A stretch of 64,000 bases of DNA, from positions 90,259-154,258 of the forward strand of contig NZ_CABFKI010000007.1 of NCBI RefSeq assembly GCF_901764995.1, written 5' to 3'. A program made the translations under genes and the position numbers. The notes below the pieces were generated by a model. That model worked only from the letters and a program-made list of their open reading frames with translations. It was not told the DNA's origin and made no database searches. Each line of letters opens with the position of its first letter. The stretch's first letter is position 1. This stretch comes from Actinobacillus porcinus (GTDB taxonomy: Bacteria > Pseudomonadota > Gammaproteobacteria > Enterobacterales > Pasteurellaceae). Below are positions 57,261-64,000 of the stretch, one piece after another.

Positions 57261-58806
57261 AGATAAAGTCCTTCACTAACATACGTTCAACCATAATAAA
57301 AAATCGATCTAAATTAGAATGGCGATAAATTTCCAATTCAGCAGGATTATTTTCAGCTAGTCTTAACTTTTCATTTAATTGTATATTCATCGGTAATAGA
57401 TAATAATCAAAGATCTCACTTGCGGTATCATTCAAACGAATCGCTATGGTTAGGTCAGGATTTAACGTGGTATCAAAACGAATAAGCCAACGTTTAGATC
57501 CTGTGGAAGTAGGACGACAACGACTTAGCACAATAGATGCATTAAATTCATTATTAATACGAATCAGATCTGTCTTACTATCGGTTGTAACAGAACCGCC
57601 TAATTTGATAATCTTATCAACAGTATCTTGTACAACATTTTTATGCTGTTGGCGTAATAAACGATTGATTTCAATATAGTGATAATCTCTTTCGGGTTCA
57701 TAATTAATTAGAGAATATGTCTTTACAAGACTACCAAATCTCCGACTATATACGCTGCTAGAAGGGCAATTTTCAGATTCATCAATAATCAAACCTGATA
57801 ATTTCCCTTTTTCCTGAAGCAACGTTTTTAGGCGATCCAGTATTTCTTCATCACTCAATCTAACAGAGCGTTGATGAATAATAGATTGAGCGGCGTTAAA
57901 TAAAGCTTGAGGTATTATGGCTTCAAAGCAGTTGTCATATCGGATCCACTCATCTCTTGGATTTTTCCCTTTGTGTTCACGAGTTTTGGATGCACTACAT
58001 TTATTCCAAACGTTATGTCCAACATATTTTTCATTGATTAAAATTTGATGAACAACGCCTTTCGTCCAAGCCGTATTTCTATCTGTTACAATATTTCTTG
58101 CATTTAAGCTATCTGCTATTTGTTGTTCAGTCTTATGCAGATAAACAAAGTTATGATAGATTTCCTGAATAATTTCCTGTTCTTGTTTAGGTCCTGCAAC
58201 CAAAATAACACGATCTGTTTGTAAACTTTTTCTTTCGCCTCGCTTTAGTTCAAATTTAACATTTCCATTGCTATCAATAAGTTGCCTACGTAGCCCAAAC
58301 CCAGCAGGTCCACCTTGACGAAATCCGTGCTGAATTAAGTTTTTTTGTCCATTAAAGACTTTTACACCTAACTCTCTACAATAATCTCCTGCTGCCCAAC
58401 GTTTTACTGCTTTATAAATTTGAGAGCCAATGTCATTACCTTTAAATTGCTCCGCACAATAATGTACCTTAATACCTTTATTCGTGCAGATCTGCTCATA
58501 ATGGCCCGATTCATCAATATTTATAAATCGTCCCCAACGACTTATGTCATAAACAAGAATATGGTTAAAATCAGCCAACCCTTGCTCAACAAGGTTTAAC
58601 ATAGAAATAAATTGCGGACGATTTTCCGCAGTTAAACCACTTTTCCCTTCATCCACATATTCTCTAATCAGTTCTAATCCATTTTGCTTTGCATAATCTT
58701 CAATAAAGCAACGCTGTATATCAGGAGAAAACTCTTGGTGTTCTGTGGACATTCGAATATAAGCAACCGCTTTATTTTTATGTTGATTCTTTATGCTTAT
58801 AACCAT
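57175..58806 (-). CDS. Large serine recombinase
   Basis: 543 residues. Resolvase catalytic domain about 10-155: nucleophile Ser20 in AYIRMSTEHQ, the GKSGLTAENRPQF loop and YDISRWGRF. A recombinase domain follows (about 165-300; GFRQGGPAGFGLRR, LNARNIVTDRNTAWTKGVVHQILINEKYVGH). I see no CxxC zinc ribbon; the C-terminal third (300-543) resembles recombinases of ParB-associated elements and ends in a Q/N/S-rich tail. The ATG follows AGGGGGG. Probably integrates and excises the module. Confidence 0.92.
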   Translation of the reverse strand: MVISIKNQHKNKAVAYIRMSTEHQEFSPDIQRCFIEDYAKQNGLELIREYVDEGKSGLTAENRPQFISMLNLVEQGLADFNHILVYDISRWGRFINIDESGHYEQICTNKGIKVHYCAEQFKGNDIGSQIYKAVKRWAAGDYCRELGVKVFNGQKNLIQHGFRQGGPAGFGLRRQLIDSNGNVKFELKRGERKSLQTDRVILVAGPKQEQEIIQEIYHNFVYLHKTEQQIADSLNARNIVTDRNTAWTKGVVHQILINEKYVGHNVWNKCSASKTREHKGKNPRDEWIRYDNCFEAIIPQALFNAAQSIIHQRSVRLSDEEILDRLKTLLQEKGKLSGLIIDESENCPSSSVYSRRFGSLVKTYSLINYEPERDYHYIEINRLLRQQHKNVVQDTVDKIIKLGGSVTTDSKTDLIRINNEFNASIVLSRCRPTSTGSKRWLIRFDTTLNPDLTIAIRLNDTASEIFDYYLLPMNIQLNEKLRLAENNPAELEIYRHSNLDRFFIMVERMLVKDFIYAKRNYSSYTDQQNQNHQSKNSQSENIC

Positions 58807-58854
58807 TTTAATACCCCCCTAGATGTATCAAATATAAATGAATTGGGAGGAAAA

Positions 58855-59193
58855 ATGTTGCACTCAAAGGGCAAGATCTTGCCCAAAATTACAATGAATG
58901 AAATCAAACTAAGAGAGCAGTTATCTGTTGCTTTAAGGAAAGAAATGCATTCTCAGTATTGGACTGGGAAAATGATAGCTAATGCACTAGGAATAAGTGA
59001 AAGGACAGTAAAAGATTGGGTTGCTGGAAAGCGATTTCCCAATGGAATAGATTTAATGAATTTGATGACATTATCTCCGCAAGTGAGAGAGTTTATTTGG
59101 GATTCAACCAAGTCAGAGAATGACCATATAGATAAACAGATAATAAAAGCAGTATTCCGAGATTTTCTTGACGATGTTATAGAAAGGCTATAG
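58855..59193 (+). CDS. Small helix-turn-helix protein divergent from the recombinase
   Basis: 112 residues from the ATG at 58855, which has GGGAGG seven bases upstream. The frame is open further upstream. An HTH is visible at about residues 35-65 (TGKMIANALGISERTVKDWVAGKRFP), as in phage or element repressors. It is transcribed away from the recombinase across a 48-base gap, so it likely controls the recombinase operon or acts as a directionality factor; this is inference. Ends close to the right edge of the module. Confidence 0.82.
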   Translation: MLHSKGKILPKITMNEIKLREQLSVALRKEMHSQYWTGKMIANALGISERTVKDWVAGKRFPNGIDLMNLMTLSPQVREFIWDSTKSENDHIDKQIIKAVFRDFLDDVIERL

Positions 59194-59215
59194 TAGCTAA
59201 AGTAATTTTGATAAA

Positions 59216-59697
59216 ATGGCATTTCTGTACTTATTTACAGTCTCAAACCAAAACCTAATCACAACGAATGATATTGAAAATTTCAAATCTTGGTTAAAGA
59301 TACTTAACGATTACGATGCTTCAATTGATTGGTCGTTCGATAAATCTGCAATCAATTTAACGGATTATCGTGCTAATTTAGATAAGGTGATTGCGTACAA
59401 TAATAAAATCAATACGATTTTAGACTTATACCAATCTATCATTGGTGAACGCAAAAAATCAGATGCAGATGTCGCTAAAATTGAAAGCGAAACAAAACAA
59501 TTAATGGCACTCAAAAATGAAGCCATTGATGATACCAATGATATAACTAACTTTATTGCAGGGATTACATCGACCTACAATAAAGAATGGGCTGACTATT
59601 ACCTTTACTATGGTAAAGCTAAAGCAGATGCAATAGTTGCTCGTATCAATAGTGAGTTAAAACTTTATAACGTTCAAATGCTTTTGCATCAGAACTT
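59216..59697 (+). pseudogene. fragment of an unrecognised coiled-coil protein
   Basis: About 160 residues with many Lys, Asp and Asn (LNDYDASIDWSFDKSAINLTDYR, GERKKSDADVAKIESETKQL). No family is recognised; the repeating hydrophilic helices suggest a coiled-coil phage or surface protein. At about 59697 it runs into YadA-type sequence in another frame, so it is a fused fragment. It has no clear ribosome site. Confidence 0.6.
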
Positions 59698-60020
59698 CAA
59701 CCAAAGGCGTGAATGCTGGCGGTAAGAAAGTCACGTATGTTGCACCAGCAGAAATTAACCCAACATCAACCGATGCGGTAAACGGTTCACAATTACACGC
59801 AACGAATGTTCAAGTACATAACAACACGCAAAACATTGCTAAATTAGGAGACCGGGTAAATCACTTAGATACTAAAGTCAATAAAGTAAACAAAGAAGCT
59901 CGAGCAGACATTGCTGGTACAGTTGCAACGGCATCATTACCGCAAGTGTATATGGCAGGTAAGTCAATGATATCGGCAGCAGCAGGTCATTACAAAAATG
60001 AAAATGCGGTAGCTTATTAA
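59697..60020 (+). pseudogene. truncated trimeric autotransporter (YadA-type) C-terminal region
   Basis: GVNAGGKKVTYVAPAEINPTSTDAVNGSQLHATN and the coiled coil NIAKLGDRVNHLDTKVNKVN are the end of a YadA-like stalk; RADIAGTVATASLPQVYMAGKSM and AAAGHYKNENAVAY begin the membrane anchor. The anchor stops after one strand, lacking the last three strands, and there is no signal peptide or passenger. It cannot be exported. Confidence 0.85.
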
Positions 60021-60295
60021 CCGCTTGTGGCAATCTTTCAAACGTATCGGATAAGGGAACAACGGATAATCCCGTCTTTCCGACATTGGAGCAAACGAAG
60101 TTTAATCACGATGGTACACAAGTAGACTCTTGGGTCAATTGGGATAACGTTCGTCAAATCGAGCGTGGTATGAACAAGGACCAGCTATATAACCTAATCG
60201 GTCGTCCGCACTTCTCGGAAGGTTTATATGGTGTTCGTGAATGGGATTATGCCTTTAACTATCGTGAGAATGATATACACAATACCTCTTGTTGA
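60014..60295 (+). pseudogene. BamE/SmpA-like lipoprotein fragment fused behind the adhesin remnant
   Basis: LLTACGNLSN is a lipobox without the rest of its signal peptide; the mature part (NWDNVRQIERGMNKDQLYNLIGRPHFSEGLYGVREWDYAFNYREND) matches the SmpA/OmlA domain found at the N terminus of some Pasteurellaceae OmpA-type lipoproteins. The upstream codon is a TGA and there is no start; the OmpA part is missing. A relic produced by a deletion that joined it to the YadA fragment. Confidence 0.82.
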
Positions 60296-60354
60296 TGTTG
60301 GCCAATTACCAACACTTTTATCTACTATGTCTAAAGGGATAAAACGGCAAAAAT

Positions 60355-60392
60355 AACCCCACCTTTGGCAAAAAACCTGAAAAGGTGGGGTT
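60355..60392. terminator. terminator before pykA (right border of accessory region)
   Basis: AACCCCACCTTT...AAAGGTGGGGTT, a 12-bp perfect stem. It ends pykA transcription and marks the right edge of the fragment-rich stretch. Confidence 0.85.
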
Positions 60393-60443
60393 ATCAATGG
60401 TCAAGTTAAACTCGCCTTTATCTAATCATAGATTAACTCAATA

Positions 60444-61880
60444 TTAATCTACCACTAATGTACGGCAAGTATTTGAACTACCACGATCGTCACCATGGGT
60501 TAACAATACTAAATCTCCAGACATTAAGAAGCCTTTGTCTTTCAATAATTGCACTGCCGCTTGTGCTTTTGCACTTGTTGACGCGTCATTGTTATCGAAA
60601 GCAACCGGTGTCACACCACGGTATAATGCACAAAGATTTAATGTACTTTCATTACGTGATAAGGCAAAGATTGGTAAACCTGAGCTGATACGTGACATTA
60701 AGCGCGCTGTACGACCGCTGTTTGTCAAGGTAATAATTGCAGCAACACCTTTCATGTGGTTTGCAGCATACATTGCTGACATTGCAACAGACTCTTCGAT
60801 TGAAGTGAATTCCACATTCATACGGTGTTTAGATACATTGATGCTTGGCATTTTTTCTGCACCTAATGCCACTTTCGCCATTGCAGCTACTGTTTCTGCC
60901 GGGTATTGACCCGCTGCAGTTTCAGCTGAAAGCATTACTGCATCAGTACCATCTAATACCGCATTCGCCACGTCCATTACTTCCGCACGAGTTGGCATTG
61001 GGTTGCTGATCATTGATTCCATCATTTGTGTTGCAGTAATCACCACACGATTTAATTGACGTGAACGGCGAATTAATTTTTTCTGAACGCCCACTAATTC
61101 AGGATCACCAATTTCAACACCTAAGTCACCACGAGCAACCATGATAACATCTGCTGCGTTAATGATGTCGTCCATTGCTTCATCTGTTGCGACTGTTTCA
61201 GCACGTTCAACTTTCGCCACGATTTGTGCTTTTAAGCCTGCTGCTAATGCTAATTCGCGTGCATAGCTTAAGTCTGCGCTTGAACGTGGGAATGAAACCG
61301 CTAAATAATCAACACCGATACGCGCTGCAGTAATGATGTCCGCTTTATCTTTTTCAGTTAAAGCATCAGCTGATAAACCACCGCCTAATTTGTTGATACC
61401 TTTATTATTTGATAAAGGACCACCAACGGTAACTTCTGTAAATACTTTGGCCCCTTCCGTTGCTAATACTTTTAATTGAACGCGACCATCATCTAATAAT
61501 AAGATATCGCCCGGTACAACGTCTTGCGGTAAGGTTTTGTAATCTAAACCCACTGCTTCTTGATGACCTTCACCTTTTGGTAATTCTGCGTCTAAAATAA
61601 ATTTATCACCAACGCTTAAGAAAATTTTGCCTTCTTTAAAAGTTGAAACGCGGATTTTAGGCCCTTGCAAGTCGCCTAAAATAGCCACGTGTTTACCTAA
61701 TTTCTTCGCAATTTCACGTACACGATTAGCACGTTCAATATGGTCTTCTGGTGTACCGTGAGAGAAGTTCATACGTACTACGTTTGCGCCTGCGGCGATG
61801 ATTTTCTCAAGATTGTTACCTTTATCAGTAGCAGGACCCATCGTACATACGATTTTTGTTCTTCTTAGTCTTCTAGACAT
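60444..61880 (-). CDS. pykA: Pyruvate kinase II
   Basis: 478 residues, length of the PykA type. Converts phosphoenolpyruvate and ADP to pyruvate and [21 protein letters not shown] start, [14 protein letters not shown] near residue 36, [18 protein letters not shown] near 68, the active-site [12 protein letters not shown] near 243 and [17 protein letters not shown] near 320. The [12 protein letters not shown] terminus is complete. Divergent from the ACT-domain gene. Confidence 0.97.
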   Translation of the reverse strand: MSRRLRRTKIVCTMGPATDKGNNLEKIIAAGANVVRMNFSHGTPEDHIERANRVREIAKKLGKHVAILGDLQGPKIRVSTFKEGKIFLSVGDKFILDAELPKGEGHQEAVGLDYKTLPQDVVPGDILLLDDGRVQLKVLATEGAKVFTEVTVGGPLSNNKGINKLGGGLSADALTEKDKADIITAARIGVDYLAVSFPRSSADLSYARELALAAGLKAQIVAKVERAETVATDEAMDDIINAADVIMVARGDLGVEIGDPELVGVQKKLIRRSRQLNRVVITATQMMESMISNPMPTRAEVMDVANAVLDGTDAVMLSAETAAGQYPAETVAAMAKVALGAEKMPSINVSKHRMNVEFTSIEESVAMSAMYAANHMKGVAAIITLTNSGRTARLMSRISSGLPIFALSRNESTLNLCALYRGVTPVAFDNNDASTSAKAQAAVQLLKDKGFLMSGDLVLLTHGDDRGSSNTCRTLVVD

Positions 61881-62075
61881 TGATTACTCCGTCATAATTG
61901 TTTATATCTAAATTATGTAATTTAACCGGCAATGCGAATCCAAAACCCATTGCCGGAAAAAAACTGGGGCGTATTATACGCGTAAATCCCACTAAAATCG
62001 AGAAAAAATACGATAAAAAAATGCTATACTTCGTTCCACGCTTATTTTTCATAAAATCAGATAGAAGGAAGAACC

Positions 62076-62348
62076 ATGACAAATTCAGTAATTAGCGTAA
62101 TTGGTAAAGATCGCGTGGGGATTGTTTACGATGTCGCAAAAATTTTAGCCGAACATCAAATTAATATCGTCAACATTAGCCAACAATTAATGGACGATTA
62201 TTTCACCATGATTATCTTAGTAGATACCGCAAAATGCCCAAAATCTTTCCCAGAATTAGCCGCACTTTTTGAGCTGGAAAGTAAAAACCTTGCCCTTGAT
62301 ATTCGTTTGCAAAACGAAGAAATCTTCAAAGCAATGCACCGTATTTAA
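62076..62348 (+). CDS. ACT domain-containing regulatory protein (UPF0237)
   Basis: 90 residues made of a single ACT domain (VISVIGKDRVGIVYDVAKILAEHQINIVNISQQLM) followed by a beta strand and helix. ACT domains bind amino acids or other small ligands. It precedes the PFL-family gene by ten bases, an arrangement widely conserved in bacteria, so it is its likely partner or sensor. Confidence 0.9.
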   Translation: MTNSVISVIGKDRVGIVYDVAKILAEHQINIVNISQQLMDDYFTMIILVDTAKCPKSFPELAALFELESKNLALDIRLQNEEIFKAMHRI

Positions 62349-62358
62349 GGGGTAAGTC

Positions 62359-63714
62359 ATGAGTATTCAATCAACGGAAATTCTTGAAACCATTAAGATG
62401 GTGTCTGACCAAAATTTTGATGTGCGCACCATTACCATTGGTATTGATTTACACGATTGTATCAGCAGCGATATTGATCAATTAAACCAGAATATCTTCA
62501 ATAAAATTACCACCATTGGCAAAGATTTAGTGGAAACCGCAAAAATTCTTTCGGCAAAATATGGTGTGCCAATTGTTAACCAACGTATTTCTGTGACGCC
62601 AATTGCACAAATTGCCGCTGCAACCAAAGCGGATTCTTACGTATCCATTGCACAAACCCTTGATCGTGCGGCAAAAGCTATCGGTGTTTCATTTATCGGC
62701 GGTTTTTCTGCGTTGGTTCAAAAAGGAATGTCGCCTTCCGATGAAGTGTTAATTCGCTCCATTCCTGAAGCGATGAAAACCACGAACATTGTATGTAGCT
62801 CAATTAACATTGGCTCAACCCGCGCCGGCATTAATATGGATGCGGTAAAACTGGCGGGCGAAACCATTAAACGCACCGCAGAAATCACCCCTGAAGGCTT
62901 TGGCTGTGCCAAAATTGTGGTGTTCTGTAATGCGGTAGAAGACAATCCATTTATGGCGGGCGCGTTCCACGGTTCAGGTGAAGCTGACGCCATTATCAAC
63001 GTAGGGGTTTCAGGGCCTGGCGTAGTTAAAGAAGCCTTAGAAAATTCCAACGCCACCACCTTAACTGAAGTGGCAGAAGTGGTAAAGAAAACTGCCTTTA
63101 AAATCACGCGCGTGGGGGAATTAATAGGACAAGAAGCGGCGAAAATGCTCAATATCCCTTTTGGCATTTTGGATTTATCTCTTGCGCCAACACCAGCAGT
63201 GGGTGACTCGGTAGCGCGTATTTTGGAAGCAATGGGCTTAACTGTTTGTGGTACACATGGTACAACCTCTGCCCTTGCACTGCTGAATGACGCAGTGAAA
63301 AAAGGCGGTATGATGGCATCAAGCTCCGTAGGCGGATTAAGTGGTGCATTTATTCCTGTTTCGGAAGATGAAGGAATGATCGCTGCGGCAGAAAGTGGTA
63401 TTCTTACTTTGGATAAATTAGAAGCGATGACCGCAGTGTGCTCCGTGGGATTAGATATGATTGCCGTCCCAGGCGATACACCCGCACACACCATCTCTGG
63501 CATTATTGCAGATGAGGCAGCCATTGGTATGATCAACAGCAAAACCACTGCCGTGCGTATTATCCCTGTTACAGACAAAGGCATTGGCGAAAATGTGGAA
63601 TTTGGCGGCTTACTCGGCTATGCCCCAATTATGCCTGTAAAAGAAGGCTCCTGTGAAGTTTTTGTTAACCGTGGTGGACGAATTCCAGCACCAGTACAAT
63701 CAATGAAAAACTAA
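62359..63714 (+). CDS. PFL-family protein (UPF0210, DUF711)
   Basis: 451 residues of a glycyl-radical-enzyme-like family with unknown substrate. Visible family stretches: [21 protein letters not shown] near residue 18, [25 protein letters not shown] near 180, [23 protein letters not shown] near 272 and [21 protein letters not shown] near 372. It resembles pyruvate formate-lyase in fold only and lacks a recognisable glycyl-radical motif (RVxGY). Encoded next to its ACT partner. Confidence 0.88.
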   Translation: MSIQSTEILETIKMVSDQNFDVRTITIGIDLHDCISSDIDQLNQNIFNKITTIGKDLVETAKILSAKYGVPIVNQRISVTPIAQIAAATKADSYVSIAQTLDRAAKAIGVSFIGGFSALVQKGMSPSDEVLIRSIPEAMKTTNIVCSSINIGSTRAGINMDAVKLAGETIKRTAEITPEGFGCAKIVVFCNAVEDNPFMAGAFHGSGEADAIINVGVSGPGVVKEALENSNATTLTEVAEVVKKTAFKITRVGELIGQEAAKMLNIPFGILDLSLAPTPAVGDSVARILEAMGLTVCGTHGTTSALALLNDAVKKGGMMASSSVGGLSGAFIPVSEDEGMIAAAESGILTLDKLEAMTAVCSVGLDMIAVPGDTPAHTISGIIADEAAIGMINSKTTAVRIIPVTDKGIGENVEFGGLLGYAPIMPVKEGSCEVFVNRGGRIPAPVQSMKN

Positions 63715-63730
63715 TACACTTTCATAAACT

Positions 63731-63766
63731 GCGGTGAAAAATCTAAGAGTTTTTCACCGCACTTTT
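63731..63766 (+). terminator. terminator after the PFL-family gene, containing a USS
   Basis: GCGGTGAAAAA-TCTAAGAG-TTTTTCACCGC followed by ACTTTT. The right arm carries part of the uptake signal. Confidence 0.85.
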
Positions 63767-63899
63767 AAATGAATTATTGCAAAGAATAAATATCCAATGA
63801 GAAATAGTCTGTTCGATAATCTTATCCGGTCTTTGTTTGTGTAATAGCAATAAATTTGCCTATTATTCCGTTTAGTCACATTGCTAATATCCCAAAAGC

Positions 63900-63930
63900 A
63901 AAAAGCCCGAGTATCTCTACTCGGGCTTCC
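63900..63930 (-). terminator. rRNA operon terminator
   Basis: On the minus strand, AAGCCCGAGTAGAGATACTCGGGCTT followed by a T-run; 11-base stem just after the 5S rRNA gene. Confidence 0.93.
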
Positions 63931-63938
63931 TTCTATTT

Positions 63939-64000
63939 CTACCTGGCGGTGACCTACTCTCACATGGGAAATTCCCACACTACCATCGGCGTTACGGCGT
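63939..64000 (-). rRNA. rrf: 5S ribosomal RNA, 3' end (partial)
   Basis: On the minus strand the sequence ACGCCG...CGATGGTAGTGTGGG...CATGTGAGAGTAGG...CGCCAGG is the conserved 3' half of 5S rRNA. The rest of the gene and the rRNA operon extend beyond the window, which begins at its 3' end. The exact 3' base is uncertain by a few positions. Confidence 0.95.

Noticed and set aside
62718..63584. Long open frame on the minus strand (288 codons) opposite the PFL-family gene
   Set aside because: It is the shadow of a real gene with strong codon bias; the predicted protein is low-complexity Ala/Ile/Ser with no recognisable domain.

Overview
The window comes from a gammaproteobacterium of the family Pasteurellaceae. 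Copies of the Haemophilus-type DNA uptake signal (core AAGTGCGGT / ACCGCACTT) occur throughout, often as inverted pairs that double as terminators. The genes (tehB, modE, Slam with a TbpB-like lipoprotein, the yciU DNA mimic, fdhE) are also of Pasteurellaceae type. Low GC, the USS type and a complete sulfate-assimilation cluster would fit Aggregatibacter or the H. parainfluenzae group; the species cannot be fixed from the sequence alone.

Layout. 1-3621: end of afuA, then afuB and afuC (ABC importer described as iron or sugar-phosphate specific). 3659-8182: nucleoside hydrolase, then a pseudouridine operon (kinase with HTH, glycosidase, NupC-type transporter) behind a clear CRP site and a perfect dyad. 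8300-12539: tehB, orphan modA divergent from modE, a thioesterase and hemH. 12669-17402: metE behind MetJ boxes, a Sel1-repeat protein, a decayed second copy of the metE 3' end, and a lipoprotein. 17545-25342: sucDCBA (minus strand) and a DASS anion transporter. 25400-27894: a Slam translocon with its probable surface lipoprotein. 28098-41077: sulfate assimilation: sbp-cysGHDNJI leftward and cysTWA rightward. There is no cysC, and CysH carries the cysteine pattern of an APS reductase, so sulfate is probably reduced directly from APS. 41288-43723: fdhE, a HAD phosphatase, yciU, sirB2. 43829-49215: a BtuB/BtuF/FecCD/ATPase uptake system with a BRO-domain gene inserted in its middle. 49407-54164: metF, two AT-rich glycosyltransferases, truB, rbfA, hxpB.

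54211-60350 is an accessory hotspot between hxpB and pykA. It holds a truncated HlyD-type protein, a broken IS1595-type transposase, an intact module of a large serine recombinase with two ParB-family proteins and a divergent small HTH protein, and a junkyard of fused fragments (coiled-coil protein, YadA-type anchor, BamE-like lipoprotein). The recombinase-ParB-ParB-HTH module is the best candidate for an undescribed system here. The window ends with pykA, an ACT-domain protein with its PFL-family partner, and the 3' end of a 5S rRNA gene on the minus strand.

The intergenic regions are rich in short palindromic repeats of several families, some nested in each other. Two elements inside the cys cluster share one skeleton but have different, still self-complementary stems, which suggests selection on structure.
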